DNA of 64,000 bases, taken from Rugamonas sp045984285 (lineage in GTDB: Bacteria > Pseudomonadota > Gammaproteobacteria > Burkholderiales > Burkholderiaceae_D). Where the stretch lies: the NCBI RefSeq assembly GCF_045984285.3, contig NZ_JBJQIK030000003.1, positions 624,128 to 688,127 on the forward strand, read 5' to 3'. The notes below the pieces were generated by a model, which did not search any database, was not told the DNA's origin, and saw only the letters and a program-made list of their open reading frames with translations. A program made the position numbers and the translations under genes. Positions within the stretch are counted from its first letter, which is position 1; every line of letters begins with the position of its first letter. Below are positions 17,517-26,116 of this stretch, in pieces.

Positions 17517-20429
17517 TCAGAACTTGTATTCGACGGAGAGGCGGTACACGCGTCCCATCATATCGGCCAGGCTGGTAACGTAGCCGCCGCTGTAGATGGT
17601 GTTGGCGGTGATTGGCGGCCATTCCTCGGTGATGTTGTTCACACCCAGCGTTACGACGGTGTTCTTGAAGCCCGCGTAGCGCACGTTGAGGTTGTACTGG
17701 CTATACGCTTCCACTTCGGTCACGCTGGAACCGGCGCGTGGCGTCAGGTCCTTGAAGTGGGTGTTGTAGCGCTGCGAGAGCGTGGTTTTCCAGTCGCCGC
17801 TGGTCCAGGTCAGCGCCGCCGTGTGCTTCCAGCGCGGGTTCAGCTGCGGCATGCCTGCCAGGCCGGAGTTCGGGCCTGCACCGCCGTAGCGGCCGTCGTT
17901 GGTGATGATGCCCACGTTCGACAGCCATGCGCCGTCCTTCTCGGCCTGGAACTCGTACTTGTGGTACCAGGTGCCGTCCAGCTTCGCGTCAAAGGTGCCG
18001 ACGCTGGTTTTCGGGAAGCGGTAGGTCGCCGATACGTCCGCGCCGCGGATGCGGGTCTGGCCGCGGTTCGCCTGGCTGGCCACGATGTGGTCGATGGTGC
18101 CATCGGCCTTGCGGACGAAGAACTGCGCGTACTTTTCCGGATTCTGCTGGATTTCGGCGATGGTGATCGCACCCAGCACGTCACGCAGCTTCAGGCCCCA
18201 GTAGTCGACGGTGATCGACAGGTCTTTCAGCGGCTCCAGGCCGAAACCGAAGGAGAAACCGCGCGACTTCTCGGGCTTCAGGAAGGAGTTGTTCGGCGAC
18301 TTGGTCCAGTAGGTGGTTTCCACGTTACACACCTGGTCCGCGGTGTAGCCCGGCGACGGGGTGCCGGTGGCCGGGACGGTTGGCTGCGAGCTGCGGCACA
18401 GGACCGGGTCATCCATCACCTGCGTACGCACTTCCGGCGTCGGGTTCTGGATGTCCATGATGGACGGCGCACGGAAGCCGGTGGACACCGAGCCGCGCAG
18501 CAGCAACTGTTTGGTCGGCGTCCAGCGCGCTGCCAGCGCCGGGTTGACGGTCGTGGTTTTCAGGTCGTCGAAATGGTCGGCGCGTACCGAACCGTTCATC
18601 ACGAAGCTGTCGGTGAATGGCGCATCCAGCTCCATCACCAGCGAGGAAATCTGGCGCTTCAGCTTCTTCGCCACGCCCTGCGGGGTTTCACCCACCAGGT
18701 CGGACTGCACCACGTTGCCCGACTTATCGATGTTATAGCTGCCGTCGGCCTTCTTCAGCACATAATCCAGCGGTGCATTGAAGGTGCGGGCCGAGTCTTC
18801 GCGCAGTTCGCCGGACAGTGCCAGCGTCAGGTCGCCGCCGCCCAGCTGCCAGATCGGGCGCGACACGGTAGCGTCCACGCTCTTGTTGAAGGCCTTGTTC
18901 AGGCGGTAGGTATAGTCTTCCGCCTGGATGCTGCGCAGGTATTCGGCGCCCGCTGCGTCCTGCAGGCCGAACGGATTCAGGATGCCCTTGTCGAAGCCTT
19001 CCTGCGCCTTCGAATACAGGATGTAGCCTTCGCCCACGCGGGTATCGCGCTTGGACTGGCCGTAGTTCAGGCCCACGCGGTAGTCCCAGCCCATCACCTC
19101 GCCCTCGGCCGACAGCACGATGCGGTTATTGGTCTGTTCGTCGTTGCGGTAAGCCGGGCCCAGTTCGGCAGGACCCCACTGGAAGTAAATGGTGCGGTTG
19201 TTCATGTTCAGCGGGCTGACCGTACCTGGCGTCTTGGTCGAATCGATGAACATGGCGGGGCTGTTGGCGCCCGTGTTGCTGCCCACCACCTGCACGGCCG
19301 GCGTGATGCCATTGCCCGGATAGTATTTGCTGCTCGGCGACAGCGAGTAGGTTGTGAACGGCTGGGTAGCGCCAGGCACCTGCATGCCGCGGTACTTCTC
19401 GACGGTGAAATTGGCGTGCAGGATTTCCAGGTCGATCTTGTGGCCGCCGGACAGGTTCATGCTGGCGCGGCCGCTCACCGTGGTGATCTTGCTGCCATCG
19501 GTAACAGCGTTCCAGTACAGTGGATTACGGAAGCAGCCCGGCGCATACACGGGCGGTGTGGCCAGGCTGTTGTTACCCAGCGTTGGCGAAGCGTATGGCG
19601 ACGCGCAGCCGCTGGCGAAGGCCGGATTGTAGTTCGAGTTCGCGTTGCGGGCAAAACCGAAGTTCGCGATCGGCGAAGGATTGCGCGCGTCCGGCGTAAT
19701 GCCCAGGCCCAGGGTGCGCAGGGTGGCCGGGTCGTGCTGGTCCGGACGGTCCTGCTGGAACAGCGCGCCCTTTTCCTGGTGGTCCACCGCGATATAGGCA
19801 TTCCAGCCTTGTTCGCGCAGGTCGCCCCAGCCCACGATGGCGCCAATCGATTTGGTGCGGCCGTCGCCGCTCATCTCCGGCGTGGCGTATTCGGCCTTGA
19901 CCGAGGCGCCCTTGTAACCGCGCTTGGTCCAGTAATTCTGCACGCCGCCGATGGCGTCCGCGCCGTAGATGGATGCCGCGCCGCCGTTCAGGGTTTCAAC
20001 CCGGTCCAGCGCCATGCGCGGAATCACGTTGACGGAGATGTACTGGTCCTGCAGCGGCTCGTTGGCGAGCCGGCGGCCGTTCAGCAGCGACAGGGTACGC
20101 ATCGGGCCCAGGCCACGCAGGTTGGTGACGGGACCGGCAGCGCCGGAGTTGGTGCCGAGGGACAGCGACTGCGGCTGCTCCAGCACGAAGTCTTTCAGTT
20201 CGGTGTGGCCGCGCGCTTCAAGTTCCGTTGCCTTCACGGTCATCAGTGGGATCGCGCCTTCATCCGCCACGCGGCGGATCAGCGAGCCAGTCACCACCAC
20301 GGCCTGCACTGGTTCGGCCTTGGTTTCGGTCTGCCGGGCGTGTACCTGCCCAGACATTTGCAGCACGGCGGCAGCAACAGCGGATGCCAGCGCCACACGG
20401 CGTAATTCGGGTTTACGTGCAGAACTCAT
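17517..20429 (-). CDS. TonB-dependent receptor of the pectin locus
   Basis: A 970-residue outer-membrane receptor. The start at 20429 is set by an AGGAGGAG ribosome-binding site and yields a signal peptide (VALASAVAAAVLQMSGQVHA). The TonB box region is VQAVVVTGSLIRR; the plug carries LRGLGPMRTLSLLNGRR and GGAASIYGADAIGG; the barrel ends with the aromatic residue of YRLSVEYKF. Such receptors take up oligosaccharides, and its place as first gene of an operon of pectin-degrading enzymes points to oligogalacturonide import. The usual plug segment GGVVNFITKR reads GGVQNYWTKR here, a small deviation. Confidence 0.92.
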   Translation of the reverse strand: MSSARKPELRRVALASAVAAAVLQMSGQVHARQTETKAEPVQAVVVTGSLIRRVADEGAIPLMTVKATELEARGHTELKDFVLEQPQSLSLGTNSGAAGPVTNLRGLGPMRTLSLLNGRRLANEPLQDQYISVNVIPRMALDRVETLNGGAASIYGADAIGGVQNYWTKRGYKGASVKAEYATPEMSGDGRTKSIGAIVGWGDLREQGWNAYIAVDHQEKGALFQQDRPDQHDPATLRTLGLGITPDARNPSPIANFGFARNANSNYNPAFASGCASPYASPTLGNNSLATPPVYAPGCFRNPLYWNAVTDGSKITTVSGRASMNLSGGHKIDLEILHANFTVEKYRGMQVPGATQPFTTYSLSPSSKYYPGNGITPAVQVVGSNTGANSPAMFIDSTKTPGTVSPLNMNNRTIYFQWGPAELGPAYRNDEQTNNRIVLSAEGEVMGWDYRVGLNYGQSKRDTRVGEGYILYSKAQEGFDKGILNPFGLQDAAGAEYLRSIQAEDYTYRLNKAFNKSVDATVSRPIWQLGGGDLTLALSGELREDSARTFNAPLDYVLKKADGSYNIDKSGNVVQSDLVGETPQGVAKKLKRQISSLVMELDAPFTDSFVMNGSVRADHFDDLKTTTVNPALAARWTPTKQLLLRGSVSTGFRAPSIMDIQNPTPEVRTQVMDDPVLCRSSQPTVPATGTPSPGYTADQVCNVETTYWTKSPNNSFLKPEKSRGFSFGFGLEPLKDLSITVDYWGLKLRDVLGAITIAEIQQNPEKYAQFFVRKADGTIDHIVASQANRGQTRIRGADVSATYRFPKTSVGTFDAKLDGTWYHKYEFQAEKDGAWLSNVGIITNDGRYGGAGPNSGLAGMPQLNPRWKHTAALTWTSGDWKTTLSQRYNTHFKDLTPRAGSSVTEVEAYSQYNLNVRYAGFKNTVVTLGVNNITEEWPPITANTIYSGGYVTSLADMMGRVYRLSVEYKF

Positions 20430-20447
20430 GTGTCTCCTCCTGTTTTT

Positions 20448-20467
20448 TGATCGAATTGGCTCGATCA
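20448..20467. promoter_or_regulatory. Inverted repeat in the TonB receptor leader
   Basis: TGATCGA (20448-20454) and TCGATCA (20461-20467) are perfect 7-bp arms around a 6-base spacer, between the predicted transcription start and the ribosome-binding site. It can form a hairpin in the mRNA or serve as an operator on DNA. Confidence 0.4.
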
Positions 20468-20478
20468 CTTATTTTCAC

Positions 20479-20489
20479 TGGTACAACCA
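20479..20489. promoter_or_regulatory. FadR/GntR-type operator site 1
   Basis: TGGTACAACCA is a perfect TGGT-N3-ACCA palindrome, the consensus form bound by FadR-subgroup GntR regulators. It begins one base downstream of the candidate -10 of the TonB receptor gene, covering the predicted transcription start, a repressing position. Confidence 0.6.
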
Positions 20490-20490
20490 G

Positions 20491-20519
20491 ATACTAAACT
20501 GGCCAGACCAATTGAACAA
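20491..20519 (-). promoter_or_regulatory. Candidate promoter of the pectin operon
   Basis: On the minus strand TTGTTC (20514-20519) and TAGTAT (20491-20496) are 17 bp apart, and an AT-rich stretch lies upstream. Operator site 2 fills the spacer and site 1 lies directly downstream, so binding of a GntR dimer at either would block RNA polymerase. Confidence 0.45.
20500..20510. promoter_or_regulatory. FadR/GntR-type operator site 2
   Basis: TGGCCAGACCA matches TGGY-N3-ACCA with one asymmetric base. It lies 21 bp (two helical turns) from site 1 and inside the -35/-10 spacer. Confidence 0.55.
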
Positions 20520-20543
20520 GAAAAAACACCATGAAACGCAAAG

Positions 20544-20554
20544 TGGCCAGACCA
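20544..20554. promoter_or_regulatory. FadR/GntR-type operator site 3
   Basis: An exact copy of the 11-bp core of site 2, 44 bp further upstream, about four helical turns away. The distance would allow a repression loop or cooperative binding with sites 1 and 2. Confidence 0.5.
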
Positions 20555-20784
20555 GATTGCGCTGTTCGTTGCGCATTTGCCACTACCTCATGGTTACCCA
20601 GCGCTGCCACGCCGCCTCCTGCCGGCCGCAACGCACCGTAACTGCCAAGCTCAGGCACTATACCGCCAAGTGCGGCGCCCGTCACGGCCACTCTGGTGCC
20701 ATAACCAGGCCGCGCCTGCCATACTCAATGGTTTTGCCCCTGTCCCATAAATGCTTTTCTGCACCTTCCAGCGCCAGATCGTCC

Positions 20785-20793
20785 TGCTACACT
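20785..20793 (+). promoter_or_regulatory. Extended -10 element of the AraC/GlxA regulator gene
   Basis: TGCTACACT combines an extended TG motif with a TACACT -10, 49 bp before the start codon at 20842. No good -35 is seen, as is common with extended -10 promoters. Confidence 0.35.
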
Positions 20794-20841
20794 GGGTTCA
20801 GCCCGGGCCGGCTGCGCGGCTCACCTGAACCAGGAGACATC

Positions 20842-21834
20842 ATGCGTGCTGCCCCGACGGATACCCTGCGCATCGGCCTGCTGCTTTATCCCGGCTGCAT
20901 GCCGGCTGGCCTGTTTGCCTTCGCCGACCTGCTGACCTCGGCAAACGCCCGGGCCGGCCGCGCCGTTTTCCGCACCGAGTTCGTTGCACTCGAAGCCGGG
21001 CCGGTCAGCTGTGCCCACGGCCATCCGCTGCACGCCAGCGCCGCGCTCGGCCGCGCCGAGCTCGATGCCGTACTGGTGCCGCCGTGCTGGACCGACTCGC
21101 TGCAGGAACTGGAACAGGTGGTGGACGGGCGCCAGGACGTGGTCAACGGACTCAGCCAGCTCGGCAACGAGGTCATGCTGCTCAGCTACTGCGTGGGCGT
21201 GTGCCTGGTGGCGGCCACCGGCCGCCTCAAGGGCCAGCCCGCCACTACCTCGTGGTGGCTGGCGGACATGCTGCGCAAGCGCCATCCGAATGTGATCTGG
21301 AATATCGAGCTCAGCGTGATCGCCAACCGGCGCAATGCCACCGCCGCAGCTGCCTTCGCCTTCCAGCTGCTGGCCAAGGAGCTGATGGATAAATACATCG
21401 GCAAGCATGTTTACAGCGACATGATCAAGATGATGGTGCTGCCGCGGCCGGACCGCGCCCACCAGGTCTTCCATGCGATGGACATCGTGCAGCAGGGCGA
21501 TGAACTGATGCGCCAGCTGTTCATCACCGCCCAGGCCCTGCCGGCGGCGGACATCACGGTGCGCAAGCTGGCCGATGTCATCGGCACCACCGAGCGCACC
21601 CTGTCACGCAAGGTCAGCGCTGCGTCCGGCCTGCCCATTGCCAGCTATCTGCGGCGCATCAAGCTGCACCAGGTCAGCGAGCGCCTGATCCTGACCTCCG
21701 TTCCGGCCAGCGCCATCAGTGACGCGCTCGGCTTCAGCAGCGAATCCACCATGCGCCGCATGTTCAAGGGCCTCACCGGCCTGACGCCGCTCGAATACCG
21801 CAACCGTTACAAGCGGCCGCAGGACGCGGCCTGA
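20842..21834 (+). CDS. GlxA-type AraC-family transcriptional regulator (DJ-1/PfpI + HTH)
   Basis: A 330-residue regulator from the ATG at 20842, preceded by a GGAGA ribosome-binding site. The N-terminal DJ-1/PfpI-like domain begins IGLLLYPGCMPAGLFAFADLL and holds the elbow SYCVGVCLVAATGRL. The C-terminal AraC domain has two helix-turn-helix motifs, VRKLADVIGTTERTLSRKV and AISDALGFSSESTMRRMFK, ending TPLEYRNRYK. It is divergent from the pectin operon and could add a second layer of control there. It resembles the regulator at 39869-40918 more than the one at 29670-30656. Confidence 0.85.
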   Translation: MRAAPTDTLRIGLLLYPGCMPAGLFAFADLLTSANARAGRAVFRTEFVALEAGPVSCAHGHPLHASAALGRAELDAVLVPPCWTDSLQELEQVVDGRQDVVNGLSQLGNEVMLLSYCVGVCLVAATGRLKGQPATTSWWLADMLRKRHPNVIWNIELSVIANRRNATAAAAFAFQLLAKELMDKYIGKHVYSDMIKMMVLPRPDRAHQVFHAMDIVQQGDELMRQLFITAQALPAADITVRKLADVIGTTERTLSRKVSAASGLPIASYLRRIKLHQVSERLILTSVPASAISDALGFSSESTMRRMFKGLTGLTPLEYRNRYKRPQDAA

Positions 21835-22097
21835 CGCCCCCGGCGCGCCGCCCACGGCGCACCTCTCCCCTCTTCCACTTTCCCCGCGCCGGCGGTGCCG
21901 GCGCCGCCGCGTCCGCACGCCGCGTCGCCGGTGCCGTACGCGACGCCCCGGCCGCGCGGCAGAATTGCACGAATTTTGACCGGAAACGCCATGGTCCGGA
22001 CGTGCGGATTGCCTCACACTTTTTCATCTCTGCCTGCTCCGCGCCGCAACACCGGGCGCGCCGCGGCAGATCTTGAGGCGATCAATTGGAGAGAACG

Positions 22098-23789
22098 ATG
22101 TTTCGAAATGTGAAGATAAAAACCGTGTCGATGGCAGCCCCGGTCATCATGGTGCTGCTGATCCTGACCGTGGGCGCCCTCGGCTTCTACGGCTCGCACC
22201 TGGTGCGTACGGTCACGGTCAACAACCACGCCAGCGCCATCAGCCGCAATGCGATCCGGCTCGACATGGAGACCAACCGTAGCCAGGTCCTGCAAGCCCT
22301 GCAGCACAATCCCGGTTTCGCCTGGTCGCGCCTGCATGACCACCCCCTGACCGTGCACTTCGATACCATCGATACCGTCTCGGCCCGGCTCGCCAATCGC
22401 TGGGAAGAATACCTGGCCAGTATCACGGATGCCGAGGAAAGGCGGTTGGCCCAGGAATGGTTTACGGCCAGCGAAGGGCTCGGCCTGGAACCAGTGCGGG
22501 CCGCCCTTGCCGACCTGCGTTCCGGACGCTGGGACGATGCGGAAGACGTGTTAATCAAGCATATCAACCCGCGCTATCGCGCAGGCGACGCCGCCATGCA
22601 TGAACTCAGCAAGCTGGCCGACAGCCACGCCCGGGAAGCCGAAGAGCGGCTCGGCACGATGCAGGCCCGCATTGCCTTCGCCAGCGGCGCCGTGCTGGTG
22701 ATGGGCACGGCGCTCGGCACCGCCGTGGCCCTGGTGCTGGTCACGGCCGTGGTGCGGCCGCTGCGTGAAGCGGTCACGGTCGCCGAGCGCGTGGCGGACG
22801 GCGACCTGACCGGCTCGATCGACAGCCGCGGCAACAACGAAATCGGGCAACTGCTGGCGGCGCTGGGCAAGATGCGCAGCAGCCTGGCCGCCATCGTCAG
22901 CGAGGTCCACACGGGTACCGACATGATCGCCAGCGCCTCGCGCCAGATCGCGGCAGGTAACCTGGACCTGTCGGAACGCACCAGCGGCCAGGCCAGCTCG
23001 CTGGAACAGACCGCGTCGTCCATGGAGCAGCTCACCAGCACGGTAGGCCAGAACGCCGAGAATGCGCGCCAGGCCCGACGCCTTGCGGTCTCGGCCTCGG
23101 AAGTGGCGTCGCGCGGCGGCGCCGTGGTGGCCGATGTGGTGCAGACCATGGGCTCGATCAGTGAATCGTCGAAGAAGATCGCCGACATTACGGGCGTCAT
23201 CGACGGCATCGCCTTCCAGACCAATATCCTGGCGCTGAATGCCGCGGTGGAAGCGGCCCGCGCCGGCGAACAGGGCCGCGGCTTTGCCGTGGTGGCCTCG
23301 GAGGTGCGCAACCTGGCGCAGCGCTCGGCCCAGGCGGCGCGCGAAATCAAGGAACTGATCGGCGACTCGGCCGGCAAGGTCGACAGCGGCGCGCGCCTGG
23401 TGGACCAGGCCGGCGCCACCATGCAGGAAATCGTCAGCAGCGTGCAGCGTGTTACCGACATCATGGCCGAGATTTCGACCGCCAGCGAGGAGCAGACCGC
23501 GGGCCTGGGCCAGATCAACCAGGCCATCGGCCATATGGACTCGATCACCCAGCAGAACGTGGCGCTGGTGGAAGAGGCCGCGGCAGCGGCGGACGCCCTG
23601 CAGGAGCAGGCCGGCAGGCTGGCCAGCACGGTCAGCGTGTTCCGCACCGATGCGCGGCAGCCGGTGGCCACGCCGCCTGCGCCAACCCCTGCCGCGGCGT
23701 CCCGGCCTGGCGCCAGGGCCCCGGCCCGGCTGGCACGCCCGGCCACCGTGGCCAGCGCCGATGCCAGCGATGGCTGGGTGGCCTACTGA
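22098..23789 (+). CDS. Methyl-accepting chemotaxis protein with NRSQVLQALQH-type sensor
   Basis: A 563-residue chemoreceptor; the start at 22098 follows a GGAGAG site. One membrane helix lies near residues 10-30 and a second near 190-215, enclosing a helical periplasmic sensor with NRSQVLQALQHNPGF and RLHDHPLTVHFDTI. A HAMP domain follows, and the signalling hairpin has the conserved tip IAFQTNILALNAAVEAARAG and EVRNLAQRSAQAAREIKELI. No C-terminal NWETF-like CheR tether is present. The sensor shares its two motifs with the receptor at 40945-42576, so both may detect related ligands. It is followed by cheW in the same direction. Confidence 0.92.
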   Translation: MFRNVKIKTVSMAAPVIMVLLILTVGALGFYGSHLVRTVTVNNHASAISRNAIRLDMETNRSQVLQALQHNPGFAWSRLHDHPLTVHFDTIDTVSARLANRWEEYLASITDAEERRLAQEWFTASEGLGLEPVRAALADLRSGRWDDAEDVLIKHINPRYRAGDAAMHELSKLADSHAREAEERLGTMQARIAFASGAVLVMGTALGTAVALVLVTAVVRPLREAVTVAERVADGDLTGSIDSRGNNEIGQLLAALGKMRSSLAAIVSEVHTGTDMIASASRQIAAGNLDLSERTSGQASSLEQTASSMEQLTSTVGQNAENARQARRLAVSASEVASRGGAVVADVVQTMGSISESSKKIADITGVIDGIAFQTNILALNAAVEAARAGEQGRGFAVVASEVRNLAQRSAQAAREIKELIGDSAGKVDSGARLVDQAGATMQEIVSSVQRVTDIMAEISTASEEQTAGLGQINQAIGHMDSITQQNVALVEEAAAAADALQEQAGRLASTVSVFRTDARQPVATPPAPTPAAASRPGARAPARLARPATVASADASDGWVAY

Positions 23790-23821
23790 GCGCCCTGCCT
23801 CCATCCATTTCAGGACAAGCC

Positions 23822-24328
23822 ATGAATAACACAGCATGCAGCACGGCCGCCGCGCGTGGCGTGGCCGAGTTCCTTTCGTTCACCATCGGCGACGATGCCT
23901 ACGGCATCGCCATCGATGCGGTGCAGGAACTGCGCGGCTATGGGCCGGTGACCCGGCTCGCCAACGCGCCGCCCGAGGTCAAGGGCGTGATGAACCTGCG
24001 CTGCCTGATGATGCCGGTGATCGACCTGCGCATCCAGCTCGGCCTGGCCGAAGTGCGCTATGACGCTAGCACGGTGGTGGTGGTGCTGCAGGCCGGCGGC
24101 AAGACCGTGGGCGCGGTGGTCGATGGTGTGTCGGACGTGATCACGCTGGCGCCGGAAGACATCCGGCCGGCGCCCGAGGTGGCAAACCGGCCGGGACCGC
24201 AGAGCATTGTCGGCATCGGCCTCACGGGCGAGGCCATGCTGGTACTGCTCGACGCCGGCGCCCTGCTGGCCGGCTGCACCATCGATCCCGCCGAAACCGG
24301 CGCCCTGCCGGCCTTGCAGGCGGCATGA
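23822..24328 (+). CDS. cheW: CheW-like chemotaxis coupling protein
   Basis: A 168-residue single-domain CheW: FLSFTIGDDAYGIAIDAVQEL, VKGVMNLRCLMMPVIDLRIQLGL split over the two beta barrels, and VGAVVDGVSDVITL. CheW bridges chemoreceptors to CheA. It lies 32 bp after the receptor gene and 20 bp before a decayed receptor gene, so it was probably transcribed with both. No CheA is in the window, so the kinase must be elsewhere. Confidence 0.9.
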   Translation: MNNTACSTAAARGVAEFLSFTIGDDAYGIAIDAVQELRGYGPVTRLANAPPEVKGVMNLRCLMMPVIDLRIQLGLAEVRYDASTVVVVLQAGGKTVGAVVDGVSDVITLAPEDIRPAPEVANRPGPQSIVGIGLTGEAMLVLLDAGALLAGCTIDPAETGALPALQAA

Positions 24329-24348
24329 AGAACCAGGAGGACAAAACA

Positions 24349-25939
24349 ATGAAATTACAGAATATGCGCGTGGCTACCCGCCTCGGCGCGGCGTTCGGCC
24401 TGGTGGGCCTGCTGCTGGGAGTGGTGATCGTGTTGTCGCTGTCGAGCATGCGCCAGATCCAGGACGGCATGGACCAGATCACCTAGGTCAACGACGTCGA
24501 GGCCCAGCTCGCCGCCACCATGGAACAAACCGTCACTGAGCGCGCTGGCGCTGCGCAACCTGATCCTGCTGCAGGAAGCGAAGGAGATCCAGGTCGAAGT
24601 CGCACGCATCGCCACCCAGGAAAAACGCTATGCGGAAGCGCAGCAAAAGCTGGGCCGCCTGTTCGCCGGCATGGCCGGCACCACGGACCAGGAGCACGCG
24701 CTGCTGGCCCGCATCCGCCAGCAGGCCGAGCTGGCAACGCCGTTTGTGCGGCAGGCCGCCGCGCTGGCACTGGACAAGAAAACCGATGAGGCCTACCGCC
24801 TGCTGCGCTACGACTTCCGGCCGGTGCAGCGCCAGTGGTGGGATCTGCTGCGCGAGCTGCGTGCGCTGGAAGAGCAGCAGAACACCGCCGCGGTGGCTGC
24901 CGCCGCCGAGACTTATGCCCGTGCGCGCTGGCTGGTGGTGGGCTTCGGTGTGCTGGCGCTGCTTGCCAGCGCGGCGGCGGCGCTGCTGATCACGCGCAGC
25001 GTGGTGCGCCAGCTGGGCTGCGAGCCGCAAGAAGCGGTGGCCATCGCCGCCCAGATTGCGGCCGGCAACCTGGCCGCGGCCATCACGCCGCGCCCCGGCG
25101 ACCAGTCCAGCCTGCTGTTTGCGATGAAGTCCATGCGCGACAGCCTGACCGACATCGTGCAGCGCGTGCGCAGCAGCACCGACACCCTCAGCGTCAGCGC
25201 CGGCCAGCTGGCCGGCGGCAATGTCGACCTGTCGGCGCGCACCGAGCAGCAGGCCAGCGCGCTGTAGGAAACGGCGGCCTCGATGGAGCAGCTGACCTCG
25301 GCCGTCCAGCACAATGCCGACAATGCGCGCCAGGCCAACGGCCTGGTCAGCTCGGCCACAGAAATCGCCACCCTGGGGGGCGCGGTGGTGGCGCAGGTGG
25401 TCGACACCATGGCCGCCATCGACGCCTCGGCGCGCAAGATCGTCGACATCATCGGCGTCATTGACGGCATCGCCTTCCAGACCAATATCCTGGCGCTGAA
25501 CGCGGCGGTGGAAGCGGCCCGCGCCGGCGAACAGGGCCGTGGTTTCGCGGTGGTGGCGACCGAGGTGCGCAACCTGGCGCAGCGTTCGGCCGGCGCCGCC
25601 AAGGAAATCAAGGGCCTGATCGGCGACTCGGTCGACAAGGTCCAGCTGGGCAACAAGCTGGTCGATGAAGCCGGCGCCACCATGCACAATGTGGTGGCCA
25701 GCGTACGGCAGGTGGCCGATATCATGGCCGAGATCATGGCGGCCAGCCAGGAGCAGTCGCAGGGGATCGCCCAGGTCAACTCGGCCATCGTGCGGATGGA
25801 CAGCGTGACCCAGCAGAATGCCGCCCTGGTGGAGGAAGCGGCGGCGGCCACCTGGAACAGGGCCGCGCCGCGGCCTGCCGCACCTCAGGCATGGAAAAGT
25901 CCGGCCTGCCGTCCTGGGGGGCATGCCGGTCGAGTCTGA
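24349..25939 (+). pseudogene. Decayed methyl-accepting chemotaxis protein gene
   Basis: The sequence is recognisable along its length as a chemoreceptor close to the intact one at 26117-27742, but it is interrupted several times. Codon 46 is TAG (24484-24486) where the paralogue context suggests CAG. Two bases are missing at about 24543-24545, within the segment corresponding to ERALALRNL. A second TAG at 25265-25267 replaces a glutamate codon in the signalling domain. Near 25850 the frame jumps from EEAAAAT into unrelated residues, as if about 50 bp were deleted before an LEQ-like remnant. A ribosome-binding site (AGGAGG) remains upstream. Several independent lesions argue against sequencing error. 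Confidence 0.88.
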
Positions 25940-26033
25940 ACGATCGGTGGGATGGTGGCCGGCGCCGGCAGAATCTGAGCCATGCGAACGGGCTGGTTGC
26001 GGCCCGATGCCGCCCAGCGTGCGACCTGACCTA

Positions 26034-26077
26034 CAAGAAGAAACGGCAAGGCGCTGCCCGTCAGCAGCGCCTTGCCG
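26034..26077 (-). terminator. Intrinsic terminator of the minus-strand chemoreceptor gene
   Basis: Perfect 14-bp arms CGGCAAGGCGCTGC (26044-26057) and GCAGCGCCTTGCCG (26064-26077) with a 6-base loop. Reading the minus strand, the stem is followed by TTTCTTCTTG, so it terminates the gene ending at 26117; the stem may also stop transcripts of the pseudogene from the other side. Confidence 0.8.
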
Positions 26078-26116
26078 TGGCGGCACCGGCCTGGCCGGCG
26101 CCGTGAGCCTGCGGAC

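Larger units (their letters stand above)
20430..20841. other. 412-bp divergent control region between TonB receptor and AraC regulator
   Basis: No coding sequence is supported. Going left to right it holds the receptor ribosome-binding site, an inverted repeat in the leader (20448-20467), a sigma-70-like promoter for the receptor with three FadR-type operator sites, a further CTGGT-N6-ACCAG inverted repeat at 20693-20708, and an extended -10 for the AraC gene. These parts are listed separately where supported. Confidence 0.6.

Noticed and set aside
16155..20405. A 1416-codon open frame on the plus strand opposite the TonB receptor and hydrolase genes
   Set aside because: It is antisense to well-conserved genes and has the His/Arg/Gln-rich composition of a high-GC shadow frame, with no domain signature.
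20693..20708. CTGGT-N6-ACCAG inverted repeat as a fourth FadR-type site
   Set aside because: The spacer is six rather than three bases, so it does not fit the FadR-subgroup operator geometry; it is noted only within the control region.
24484..25267. The two TAG codons in the chemoreceptor could be recoded (suppressed) stops
   Set aside because: They accompany a 2-bp deletion and a 3' deletion, and other genes in the window use TAG as a normal stop (for example at 8344-8346), so gene decay is the simpler reading.
24533..26086. A 517-codon minus-strand frame opposite the decayed chemoreceptor
   Set aside because: The plus strand clearly encodes chemoreceptor motifs despite its stops; the minus frame is the usual GC-driven shadow.
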